Assembly (NCBI GenBank): GCA_002729755.1
Contig: PBYT01000022.1
Location: 1 to 12,741, forward strand
DNA length: 12,741 nt
Direction of reading: 5' to 3'
DNA from: Flavobacteriaceae bacterium
Lineage (GTDB): Bacteria > Bacteroidota > Bacteroidia > Flavobacteriales > Flavobacteriaceae
Shown here: positions 1-7,297 of the stretch, piece by piece
Position numbering within the stretch: the first letter of the stretch is position 1
How the letters are laid out: each line of letters opens with the position of its first letter
Made by a program: the position numbers and the translations under genes
The notes under the pieces: model-generated
The model's database searches: none
What the model was told of the DNA's origin: nothing
The model's input: the letters and a program-made list of their open reading frames with translations, nothing else

Positions 1-1064
1 ATTCTAAATCCGATTAGCATTCCAATCCCATATGTTGCAAGAGTAATTAACCCTTGGGCAGAATTTTTATATTTTTCCCCTGCTTTAAAGTCAGTATATA
101 TTTGACCAGAAACAAAAAAGAAATCATAACATATTCCATGGAGAATAATTCCAAAAATTAACATCCAAATATTTGATCCTGTATCTCCAAATGCAAATAA
201 TACATATCTTAAACTCCAGGCTAGCATACCAACAACGAAAGTCTTCTTAATACCATATTTATTAAGGAAAATAGGTAATAGAAGAATGAATAGTGCTTCA
301 GATATTTGTCCTAGTGTCATAACACCAGCTGCATTTGCCATATTCAACTCATTTAAAAAAAGATTTGCGTCTTGATAATAAAAAGCTAAAGGAATACATA
401 TCAAAATCGATGAAATAAAAAACACTAAATATTTAGTGTCATTCAATAATCTTAAAGCGTCCAAACCTAAAATTTCTTTAATATTTGGGCTTTCATTTTT
501 AGCTTTAGGAGGAGTCTTAGGTAAGGAAAAGCTAAAAAGACCAAGAGCTACAGAAACTATTGCTGCTAAATAAAATGTATATTCTAGTGTTTTTTCTGCC
601 TCCCAGCCAACACCATAGCTTATTACTAGGCCAGCTACTATCCAGCCTATTGTTCCCCAAACTCTAACTTTTGGGAATTGTTTGGAAGGATCTTGCATTT
701 GTCTGAATGCAATAGAATTAACTAGTGCAAGGGTAGGCATATATAAAATCATATAAATTAATATATATGGATAGAATTTTTCAAATCCTAAAGCAATTGA
801 GCACATAAAAAGTAATCCCCCTCCAATTATATGTATAACTGCTAGAATTTTTTCAGCATCGAAATATCTATCCGCAATTAATCCAATAATAAAAGGAGCA
901 ATAATAGCACCCCATGATTGAGTTTCATATGCAGCAGAAAGTTGGACTCCAGAAGCACTAAATGCTTGAGATAAAAAAGTTCCCATTGTAACAAACCAAC
1001 ATCCCCAGATAAAAAACTCTAAGAACATCATTATACTTAACTTAGATTTTATAGGGCCATTCAT
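1..1064 (-). CDS. NupG-family MFS permease (nucleoside:H+ symporter family), C-terminus cut by window edge
   Basis: This is an inner-membrane major facilitator of the nucleoside:H+ symporter (NupG/XapB) branch, presumably driving proton-coupled uptake. I translated 354 codons from the ATG at 1064; the frame stays open to the left edge, so roughly the last 50-60 residues of a ~410-residue family are missing. Landmarks shared with E. coli NupG are an aromatic first helix (FFIWGCWFVTMG, residues 17-28), YMPTLALVNSI (108-118), the loop motif VRVWGTIGW (133-141), LGLDA (199-203), GQISEALFILLLP (252-264), YGIKK (270-274), LRYVLFAFGD (285-294) and YDFFFVSG (313-320). Hydrophobic helices run throughout. 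The start lies 12 nt after the stop of the TIM-barrel gene, so both probably share one transcript. Bacteroidota relatives are often linked to GMC and Gfo/Idh oxidoreductase loci, so the cargo here may be a sugar derivative rather than a nucleoside; that is inference. Confidence 0.9.
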   Translation of the reverse strand, partial: MNGPIKSKLSIMMFLEFFIWGCWFVTMGTFLSQAFSASGVQLSAAYETQSWGAIIAPFIIGLIADRYFDAEKILAVIHIIGGGLLFMCSIALGFEKFYPYILIYMILYMPTLALVNSIAFRQMQDPSKQFPKVRVWGTIGWIVAGLVISYGVGWEAEKTLEYTFYLAAIVSVALGLFSFSLPKTPPKAKNESPNIKEILGLDALRLLNDTKYLVFFISSILICIPLAFYYQDANLFLNELNMANAAGVMTLGQISEALFILLLPIFLNKYGIKKTFVVGMLAWSLRYVLFAFGDTGSNIWMLIFGIILHGICYDFFFVSGQIYTDFKAGEKYKNSAQGLITLATYGIGMLIGFR

Positions 1065-1076
1065 TCTTTTTTTTAT

Positions 1077-2027
1077 TTAGATTGATTTGCCAGTTTTAAT
1101 TAATAGGTCTCTAGTAGCTTTAATACCTTCAACCTCAGATAATCTATTTCCTTCATATTCAACACCAATATATCCGTTATAACCAAAACTCTTAACAATT
1201 TGTAACATTCTTTGATAATCAATTGTTGTTTCATTACCTTGATTATCAAAATCATTTGATTTAGCACTAACGGCTAATGCTTTAGGCATCATTTCTTCAA
1301 CACCTTGATAAGGATCATAAACTTCTTCACATGTTCCATCAAAAATTGACCCGTAACCTTCATCTGCCATACAGAAATTCCCAAAGTCTGGAAGTGTTCC
1401 ACAATTGTCCATGTTAACAGAATTAATAACATTCATAAGCGCAGGAATGTTTGAGGTTATCCTCCCATGATTTTCCACGGTAACATTAATATTATGACCA
1501 ACTGCGAATTCAGACAATTTACTTAAACTATCTATTGAAAGTTGTGTCCATGTATTTACGTCCTTAGACCCATAAAGATTTAATCTTACTGTACTACAAT
1601 TCATCTCAGCTGCGGTTTCTATCCACCTTTTGTGATTGTCAATAGCTTTAGGTCTGGCATCATTATTTTCATCTGCAAGATTACCTTCTGAATCAATCAT
1701 TATTAAAACATTTTCAATTCCATTGTCCATAGCTAATTCATTATTTTTTTTGATAAAGTTTTTGAGAGCATCACTTTTATTTTCTACTTTCATTACATCA
1801 TCATAAAGAGCATTAACATATTCAATTCCATCAAAGCCTAGAGTTTTTGCATTTTGGGCAAAAGTGTATGGAGACATGATCCCGTTTTGAATAGCTCTGT
1901 GGAAGGACCATTGTGCTAGAGAAAGTTTAAAAAAAATTTCTTTTTCTTTCTCACATGATAAATAGCCTAGGGAAGACACTCCAATGGCTCCACTTGCCGC
2001 TATTTTTAAAAATTCTTTTCTTTTCAT
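1077..2027 (-). CDS. Exported sugar phosphate isomerase/epimerase-type TIM-barrel protein (AP-endonuclease-2 fold)
   Basis: A 316-residue protein of the xylose-isomerase-like TIM-barrel superfamily (PF01261), which usually carries out metal-dependent isomerisation, epimerisation or related chemistry on sugars. The N-terminus MKRKEFLK followed by a hydrophobic stretch and Cys25 (YLSC) looks like an export signal, Tat-like with R-K instead of R-R, ending in a degenerate lipobox. The barrel begins at about residue 34 (KLSLAQWSFHR). Likely metal ligands are Glu185 (TVENHG), Asp214 (PDFGNF) and Glu290 (GVEYEG). Where many members have His before Ala-Lys on strand 7, this one has Ser254 (AVSAKSNDFD). 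The gene sits 12 nt before the MFS permease and divergent from a GMC dehydrogenase, which suggests work on an oxidised sugar in the periplasm. The substrate is unknown; the exact reaction (isomerase, epimerase or lyase) cannot be told. Confidence 0.85.
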   Translation of the reverse strand: MKRKEFLKIAASGAIGVSSLGYLSCEKEKEIFFKLSLAQWSFHRAIQNGIMSPYTFAQNAKTLGFDGIEYVNALYDDVMKVENKSDALKNFIKKNNELAMDNGIENVLIMIDSEGNLADENNDARPKAIDNHKRWIETAAEMNCSTVRLNLYGSKDVNTWTQLSIDSLSKLSEFAVGHNINVTVENHGRITSNIPALMNVINSVNMDNCGTLPDFGNFCMADEGYGSIFDGTCEEVYDPYQGVEEMMPKALAVSAKSNDFDNQGNETTIDYQRMLQIVKSFGYNGYIGVEYEGNRLSEVEGIKATRDLLIKTGKSI

Positions 2028-2121
2028 CTTATAATTTTTTATGATTTATACTTTATAAATTTAATTAAATTAATGCGATATTAAACCCAATAATATTATA
2101 TTTAATTAAGGTATAAAAAAA
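2028..2121. promoter_or_regulatory. Divergent intergenic region, presumed promoters for both halves of the sugar locus
   Basis: These 94 nt separate the start codons of the TIM-barrel gene (leftward) and the GMC dehydrogenase gene (rightward), so promoters for both must lie here or be embedded in a start region. The stretch is almost pure A+T. No convincing Bacteroidota -7 box (TAnnTTTG) is seen on either strand; TATAAA-type stretches occur at 2055-2060 and, on the minus strand, near 2046-2057. A 14-bp perfect palindrome occupies 2058-2071. The GMC start is preceded by a run of A rather than a Shine-Dalgarno sequence. The regulatory role follows from gene arrangement only. Confidence 0.4.
2058..2071. 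repeat. 14-bp perfect AT palindrome in the divergent promoter region
   Basis: The sequence AATTTAATTAAATT is identical to its own reverse complement, with the centre between 2064 and 2065. It lies in the divergent gap 31 nt from the TIM-barrel start and 50 nt from the GMC start. Such a site could bind a dimeric regulator shared by both units. In sequence this rich in A and T, palindromes of this size also occur by chance, so the operator reading is weak. Confidence 0.3.
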
Positions 2122-3834
2122 ATGAATAATAATTTTGATGCTATTGTAGTTGGAACAGGTATAAGTGGTGGATGGGCTGCAAAAGAACTTACAGAGAAAG
2201 GTCTTAAGACTTTAGTCCTTGAGAGAGGTCGAATGATTAAGCACATTGATGATTATCACACATCAAATATGGATCCATGGGACTTTAAAGGAGGTGACAC
2301 TATTACTCAAGATGCCCGCAAAAGACAACCAAAACAAAGTAGAACGGGTTATGTTAATAGAGAATCTTCTAGACATTTTTTTGTTGATGATCTAGAACAT
2401 CCATATAATGATGATGAAAATAAATTTAATTGGATAAGAGGATACAATGTTGGAGGAAGATCACTTACATGGGGTAGACATACATATAGATTAAGTGAAT
2501 TCGATTTTGAAGCTAATCTAAAAGATGGAATTGCTGTCGATTGGCCAATTAGATATAAAGATATAGCACCATGGTATGACTATGTGGAACAATATATTGG
2601 AGTTCAAGGAAGGTATGAGGGATTACCTCAGTTTCCTGATGGAAAATTTCTAAAACCATTTGAGCTAAATGTTTTGGAAAATCATATGAGAGAAAGTATA
2701 GCTAAAAACTTTAATGATGGAAGAGTACTCTCAAATGCAAGAACAGCTCATATTACAGAAGGAACCAAACCTGGTTTAGGAAGAGTTACCTGTCAATATA
2801 GAAATAGGTGTATGAGAGGATGTCCTTATGGCGCATACTTTAGTAGTAATTCATCAACTTTGCCAGCAGCTGAGGCAACTGGTAATATGACTTTAATGCC
2901 AAATTCTATTGTTCATGAAATTATTTACGATGATGATAAAAAAAGAGCAACAGGTGTTAGAGTAATTGATGCAGAAAACAATCAGTCTTATGAATATTAT
3001 GCAAAAGTAATTTTCTTATGCTCATCTACTGTTGCATCAACCTCTATTTTAATGCAATCAAAATCAAATAGATTTCCAAATGGAATGGGGAATGACTCAG
3101 GAGAATTGGGTCATAACTTAATGGATCATCATTTTGAAACTGGAGCTAATGGGACTTTTGAGGGATTTAAAAATAAAAAAACTTATGGTAGAAAACCTGC
3201 AGGCTTTTATATTCCAAGATTTAGAAATATAGGTGGTATAACTAATAGAAAAGATTTTATTAGAGGTTATGGCTACCAAGGTGGAGCAAGAAGAGGTTCT
3301 ATGAGCATAGCTAATAGTAAAGAGGAACTTGCTGCATATGGAAAAAGATTCAAAGAAATAATTGTACAAGATGGTGAGTGGTCTGGATCGATGGGAGCAT
3401 TTGGTGAAATTCTACCATATCACGATAATCAGATGACTCTAGATTATAATAAACTTGATAAGTGGGGTCTTCCAACTGTAACATTCAATGCAACAATAAG
3501 AGAGAACGAAATTGCTATGAGAAAAGACATGAAACAACAAGCAATTGAAATGCTTGAAAGATCAGGTTTTAAAAATGTAACTGGTACAGGATCTGATGAT
3601 AATTATGTTTTTGGAAATGGAATTCATGAGATGGGAACAGTAAGAATGGGAAGAAATCCAAAGACTTCAGTTCTTAATGGTAATAATCAAATTCATAGTG
3701 TCAAAAATGTTTATGTAACAGATGGTGCTTGTATGACATCATCAGGAAATCAAAATCCATCCATAACATATATGGCATTAACTGCAAGAGCTGTAAACCA
3801 TACAGTAGATGAATTAAATAAGCAAAACATCTAA
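2122..3834 (+). CDS. GMC-family FAD-dependent dehydrogenase, large subunit (glucoside 3-dehydrogenase-like)
   Basis: A 570-residue glucose-methanol-choline family oxidoreductase. Residues 8-35 carry the Rossmann FAD site (VVGTGISGG, acidic Glu34 closing strand 2); residues 110-119 (VGGRSLTWGR) match the second FAD-contacting signature. The C-terminal active site shows His502 in GIHEMGTVRMG and Asn545 in SSGNQNPS, the usual His/Asn pair that removes a proton from the alcohol while FAD takes hydride. Cys224, Cys230 and Cys234 cluster in a CQYRNRC..GC segment, as in dehydrogenase-type members where a hinge region binds an iron-sulfur cluster. There is no signal peptide; export could occur bound to the Tat-signal small subunit encoded 2 nt downstream. 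Together these features point to a membrane-linked sugar or polyol dehydrogenase (glucoside 3-dehydrogenase or gluconate/sorbitol dehydrogenase type) rather than an oxidase. The substrate is not determinable. Confidence 0.92.
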   Translation: MNNNFDAIVVGTGISGGWAAKELTEKGLKTLVLERGRMIKHIDDYHTSNMDPWDFKGGDTITQDARKRQPKQSRTGYVNRESSRHFFVDDLEHPYNDDENKFNWIRGYNVGGRSLTWGRHTYRLSEFDFEANLKDGIAVDWPIRYKDIAPWYDYVEQYIGVQGRYEGLPQFPDGKFLKPFELNVLENHMRESIAKNFNDGRVLSNARTAHITEGTKPGLGRVTCQYRNRCMRGCPYGAYFSSNSSTLPAAEATGNMTLMPNSIVHEIIYDDDKKRATGVRVIDAENNQSYEYYAKVIFLCSSTVASTSILMQSKSNRFPNGMGNDSGELGHNLMDHHFETGANGTFEGFKNKKTYGRKPAGFYIPRFRNIGGITNRKDFIRGYGYQGGARRGSMSIANSKEELAAYGKRFKEIIVQDGEWSGSMGAFGEILPYHDNQMTLDYNKLDKWGLPTVTFNATIRENEIAMRKDMKQQAIEMLERSGFKNVTGTGSDDNYVFGNGIHEMGTVRMGRNPKTSVLNGNNQIHSVKNVYVTDGACMTSSGNQNPSITYMALTARAVNHTVDELNKQNI

Positions 3835-3836
3835 TT

Positions 3837-4382
3837 ATGAATAGAAGAAAAGCATTAAAAAATATTGGAATTTCATTTGGATCAATAACCTTTTCAACGA
3901 GTATCCTATCTATTCTTCAATCATGTCAAGCTAATGAACTTGATTGGTCTCCTGATTTTTTTACAACAAAGCAAATAAGTTTCATAGACAGGATGTTTGA
4001 AATTATTATTCCAGAAACTGATACTCCTGGTGCTATATCATTAAACTTATCAAAATTTGTAGATGCATATATTTTTAAAAATACTCCATCAGATAATCAG
4101 TCTGAATTAAATCAAGAAATAGAGGAATTTATAAATGTGATATTAAGTAATGAAAATCAAAAATCTATAGAAGAAGTTGATAACATTAAACTAGAGAAAT
4201 ATTTATCAAATCATTTAGATTCAAGTGATTTCACTGAATCTAATGGAAAAAATTATTCTGAGATATGTGGTTTATTTAGGCAAATGGCAGTTAGATCATA
4301 TAAGTTGACAGAATATGTGCTTACAAATAAATTAGGTTACATTCCAATTCCTGGATACTATGATGGGAATGTTGATATATAG
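3837..4382 (+). CDS. Gluconate 2-dehydrogenase subunit 3-type small subunit (Tat lipoprotein-like)
   Basis: A 181-residue protein matching the gluconate 2-dehydrogenase subunit 3 family (PF13618), the small partner of GMC dehydrogenases. The N-terminus has twin arginines at 3-4 (NRRKALK), a hydrophobic stretch, and a lipobox LQSC with Cys30, consistent with Tat export and lipid anchoring. Family landmarks are FIDRMFEIIIPETDTPGA (49-66), VDAYI (75-79) and the C-terminal YKLTEYVLTNKLGYIPIPGYYDG block (155-177). The start codon follows the GMC stop by 2 nt with no Shine-Dalgarno, implying translational coupling. By family knowledge it helps fold, export or anchor the catalytic subunit; the signal here may serve both proteins. 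The last 25 nt overlap the 3' end of the oppositely directed EamA gene. No cytochrome c gene accompanies the pair. Confidence 0.88.
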   Translation: MNRRKALKNIGISFGSITFSTSILSILQSCQANELDWSPDFFTTKQISFIDRMFEIIIPETDTPGAISLNLSKFVDAYIFKNTPSDNQSELNQEIEEFINVILSNENQKSIEEVDNIKLEKYLSNHLDSSDFTESNGKNYSEICGLFRQMAVRSYKLTEYVLTNKLGYIPIPGYYDGNVDI

Positions 4383-5260
4383 TTCTTTTTCGATACCATA
4401 TAAACACCTAGAAAAACTAAAAGACAAGCAAATACTTTTGTAAAATCTAATGAATCATTTCCAGTTGCAAGAGCAAAAATTATTGTAATTATGGGTTGTA
4501 AATAGATGAAAGATCCAACAGTTGTAGGTGATAAGGTTTTTAAAGCATATGTATTAAATAAATAAGTAAAAAAAGTTGTTCCAACAACTACATATGTCAT
4601 TCTCCAAATTGCAAACCATGGAAGAGAGTTCCACTCAACAGAATTAAATTCACTAATTGTTAGAGGAGTTGATAAAATTAATCCAAATAAAAATGTCCAT
4701 TTCATAAGTGTAAAAACATTATATTTTTTTGTTAAGGGTTTAATAATTACTAGATATCCTGCAAATGCAGAAGCATTTAAAAGAAAAAGAGAATTTCCAA
4801 CAGGAATATTTGGTGAATTTATTCCAGTTTTAGCAGAATTAAAAATTAAAAATAGTGCACCTGAAAACCCAATTAATATTCCAGAAAGTTTGATAAATGT
4901 TATTTTCTCTTTTAAAAATATATATGATAGAATTAGTACTATTACAGGAGCTATTGTTATTATAACTCCACTATTGATAGGAGTGGAAAGTTCTAGCCCT
5001 CTAAAAAATGCTAGCATATTTATACACATACCAAGGATTGAAGCAATAATCATAATTATGAAGTCTTTTTTATCTACTTTTTCCTTTGGCGTAAAACAAC
5101 TAATTATCCAAAAAAGTGCTGTTGCCCCAAGAAGCCTTAACATTATAAATCCAAATGAACCAATATATATTGGCATAACTTCTTTAGCTATAGTATGATT
5201 TATACCATATATGGTTGTTGCTGCAAATGCTGCTAATAAAGCTAAATATCTAAAGTTCAT
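4358..5260 (-). CDS. EamA/DMT-superfamily permease
   Basis: A 300-residue polytopic inner-membrane protein of the drug/metabolite transporter superfamily with two tandem EamA (PF00892) repeats, about 10 hydrophobic helices in all. The first repeat runs about 8-140 and ends in the typical LKEKITFIKLSGILIGFSGA (116-135); the second runs about 155-290 with YALKTLSPTTVGSFIYLQPI (238-257). The length is normal for the family. Members export or import amino acids, metabolites or cofactors, and no substrate can be assigned. It is divergent from the PLP enzyme gene and convergent with the dehydrogenase small subunit, overlapping it by 25 bp, so it is transcribed alone as far as the window shows. The start at 5260 fits the first helix starting at about residue 5. 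Confidence 0.9.
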   Translation of the reverse strand: MNFRYLALLAAFAATTIYGINHTIAKEVMPIYIGSFGFIMLRLLGATALFWIISCFTPKEKVDKKDFIIMIIASILGMCINMLAFFRGLELSTPINSGVIITIAPVIVLILSYIFLKEKITFIKLSGILIGFSGALFLIFNSAKTGINSPNIPVGNSLFLLNASAFAGYLVIIKPLTKKYNVFTLMKWTFLFGLILSTPLTISEFNSVEWNSLPWFAIWRMTYVVVGTTFFTYLFNTYALKTLSPTTVGSFIYLQPIITIIFALATGNDSLDFTKVFACLLVFLGVYMVSKKNYISTFPS

Positions 5261-5374
5261 CAGTCATAAAAGAGATAAGAATTTTACCACACAAAGAAAT
5301 ATCATTTTATTCTAAAAAAAGAGTAAATACTTAAAAATCCAATATCTTTATGGAATACTATAATTGATTTTACA
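5261..5374. promoter_or_regulatory. Divergent intergenic region between EamA permease and PLP enzyme genes
   Basis: This 114-nt gap lies between two outward-facing start codons and should hold both promoters. On the plus strand TATCTTTA at 5343-5350 differs by one base from the Bacteroidota -7 consensus TAnnTTTG and lies 24 nt before the ATG at 5375; no clear -33 TTTG partner is seen. The minus strand has only a loosely spaced relative (TATTTCTTTG, read leftward from about 5311). No terminator-like hairpin or riboswitch-like structure was recognised, including no obvious SAM riboswitch ahead of the methionine-pathway-type gene. Confidence 0.3.
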
Positions 5375-6526
5375 ATGAAAAAGAAAATGAAATTTAACAC
5401 AAAAACAATTCATGGAGGACAGATATTAGATCCTGCGTATAATTCTGTAATGACTCCTATTTATCAGACTTCTACGTATGCTCAGTCCTCACCTGGGAAA
5501 CATAAAGGATATACATATAGTAGAACGCACAATCCAACAAGAACAAACCTTGAAAATTCTATAGCTTCTTTAGAAAATGGAAAATATGGATTAGCTTTTT
5601 CATCTGGATTAGCTGCAACAGATGCGCTTTTAAAAACCTTAAATCCTGGAGATGAAGTAATTTCTACAATTGATCTTTATGGAGGAAGTTATAGGTTATT
5701 TAAAACAATATTTCAGAAATATGACATTAAATTTCATTTTGTTAACATGGAGGATATAAAAAATATTGAAGATAAAATCACAAAAAACACTCGACTTATA
5801 TGGATTGAAACACCAACAAACCCAATGATGAATATTATCGATATTAAGTCTCTTGCAAAACTTTCAAAAAAAAATAAAATTCTTTTGTGTGTTGATAACA
5901 CATTTGCCTCTCCTTATCTTCAAAGACCATTAGAATTGGGAGCTGATATAATAATTCATTCAGCAACAAAATATATAGCAGGACACAGTGATGTTATAAT
6001 TGGTGCAATTGTAATTAATAATAAAAGGTTATATGAAAGATTATCATTTATTCAAAATGCATCGGGTGCTACTCCTGGTCCTATGGATTCTTTTTTGACA
6101 TTAAGAGGGATTAAAACACTTCATCTTAGAATGCAAAGACATTCTGAAAATGCAAAGAAGATTGCTTATTTTTTAAAGAGAAACCCTAAAATAGGGAAAG
6201 TATATTGGCCTGGGTTCTCAGATCATACAAATCACAAAATTGCAAAAAAACAAATGAAAGATTTTGGAGGAATCGTTTCATTTATCCCAAAACAATCAAA
6301 TTTTAAAACTGCAAAAAAAATTACAGAAAATTTAAAACTATTCACTGTAGCTGTATCTTTAGGTGGGGTAGAGAGTTTATGTTGTCACCCTGCTAGCATG
6401 ACACATGCTTCAATATCACCAGAGGATAGGAAAAAATCGGGTCTGGTAGATTCTCTTTTAAGACTAAGTATTGGAATTGAAGATGTAGATGATTTAATTG
6501 ATGATTTAAAACAAGCAATAGGCTGA
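5375..6526 (+). CDS. metB: Cystathionine gamma-synthase/lyase-type PLP enzyme (Cys/Met metabolism family)
   Basis: A 383-residue cytosolic enzyme of the Cys/Met metabolism PLP family (PF01053), fold type I. It has the cofactor-binding SSGLAATDAL (76-85), Tyr102 in DLYGGSYRLF stacking on PLP, Asp174 in CVDNTFASP, Schiff-base Lys199 in HSATKYIAGHSD, and substrate-carboxylate Arg364 in LLRLSIGIED. SLGGVESLCCHPASMTH (328-344) is typical of cystathionine gamma-synthase and gamma-lyase; the length argues against the longer O-acetylhomoserine sulfhydrylases. The likely role is transsulfuration between homoserine esters, cysteine and methionine, but synthase versus lyase cannot be separated by eye, so the gene symbol is tentative. 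A second in-frame ATG at 5387 (MKFNTKTIHGG) matches where relatives begin and may be the true start. It heads a unit with the next gene 3 nt downstream. Confidence 0.88.
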   Translation: MKKKMKFNTKTIHGGQILDPAYNSVMTPIYQTSTYAQSSPGKHKGYTYSRTHNPTRTNLENSIASLENGKYGLAFSSGLAATDALLKTLNPGDEVISTIDLYGGSYRLFKTIFQKYDIKFHFVNMEDIKNIEDKITKNTRLIWIETPTNPMMNIIDIKSLAKLSKKNKILLCVDNTFASPYLQRPLELGADIIIHSATKYIAGHSDVIIGAIVINNKRLYERLSFIQNASGATPGPMDSFLTLRGIKTLHLRMQRHSENAKKIAYFLKRNPKIGKVYWPGFSDHTNHKIAKKQMKDFGGIVSFIPKQSNFKTAKKITENLKLFTVAVSLGGVESLCCHPASMTHASISPEDRKKSGLVDSLLRLSIGIEDVDDLIDDLKQAIG

Positions 6527-6529
6527 TAC

Positions 6530-7297
6530 ATGGATATTTCAAAAGACAAAAAAATTTACTTTGCTTCAGACAACCACCTTGGAGCTCCTTCAAATAAAGA
6601 AAGTCGAATAAGAGAAAAGAAATTTGTTAAGTGGCTTGATAGTATAAAAGAAGATGCTGAAATAATTTTTCTATTAGGGGATTTGTTTGATTTCTGGTTT
6701 GAATATAAACACTCTGTTCCCAAAGGTTTTACAAGAACACTTGGTAAGTTAGCTGAACTATCTGATCAGGGAATAAAAATTTATTTTTTTGTTGGTAATC
6801 ATGATTATTGGATGAATGATTATTTTAAAAAGGAACTAGGGATTAAAGTTTTTAAAAACCCTGAAGTTTTTGTTTTTAATTCTAAATCCTTTTTTATAGG
6901 ACATGGAGATGGGTTAGGCCCTGATGATAAAGGATACAAAAGAATGAAGCTTATATTGTCAAATCCTTTTTTCATATGGTTATTCAGACTTATACATCCA
7001 GATATTGGAATTTCTCTTGGAAAATACTTTTCTCAAAAAAACAAGCTTATTTCTGGAGAAAAGGATGTTGCCTTTAAAGGAGAAGATAATGAATGGCTAA
7101 TTAGATATTCCAAAAAGAAATTAACTGAGGATCATATTGATTATTTTATTTTTGGCCATAGGCATTTTCCAATTGTACATCAACTTAAATCTAAATCCAA
7201 GTATATTAACTTAGGTGATTGGATTACTCATTTTACATTTGGTGTTTTTGATGGAAAGACATTTAATTTAAGAGATTATCTAAAGAAAAATGATTGA
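6530..7297 (+). CDS. lpxH: UDP-2,3-diacylglucosamine diphosphatase, LpxH type
   Basis: A 255-residue metallophosphoesterase that would hydrolyse UDP-2,3-diacylglucosamine to lipid X and UMP, the fourth step of lipid A synthesis, at the inner face of the cytoplasmic membrane. The di-metal ligands are all visible in order: Asp14 and His16 (SDNHLG), Asp51 (GDLFDFWFEY), Asn90-His91 (GNHDYW), His125 (GHGDG), His210 and His212 (FGHRHFP). The FDFWFEY and GNHDYW context is characteristic of LpxH-like proteins and unlike LpxI or LpxG. A hydrophobic surface segment near 145-155 (NPFFIWLFRLIHP) fits membrane association. It begins 3 nt after the PLP enzyme stop and its last 8 nt overlap hflX. The presence of a lipid A enzyme supports a Gram-negative diderm host. 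A paralogous phosphoesterase of other specificity is the alternative. Confidence 0.85.
   Translation: MDISKDKKIYFASDNHLGAPSNKESRIREKKFVKWLDSIKEDAEIIFLLGDLFDFWFEYKHSVPKGFTRTLGKLAELSDQGIKIYFFVGNHDYWMNDYFKKELGIKVFKNPEVFVFNSKSFFIGHGDGLGPDDKGYKRMKLILSNPFFIWLFRLIHPDIGISLGKYFSQKNKLISGEKDVAFKGEDNEWLIRYSKKKLTEDHIDYFIFGHRHFPIVHQLKSKSKYINLGDWITHFTFGVFDGKTFNLRDYLKKND

Noticed and set aside
3118..3369. Open minus-strand frame of 83 codons opposite the GMC gene
   Set aside because: It lies fully inside a strongly supported gene on the other strand, has no recognisable domain and has no gene context; it is a shadow frame.
4890..5198. Open plus-strand frame of 102 codons opposite the EamA gene
   Set aside because: The EamA repeats on the minus strand explain this stretch; the plus-strand product is a low-complexity hydrophobic mirror with no family features.
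5250..5267. Five-codon minus-strand reading frame overlapping the EamA start, possible leader peptide
   Set aside because: It is too short and composition-driven, and nothing suggests attenuation.
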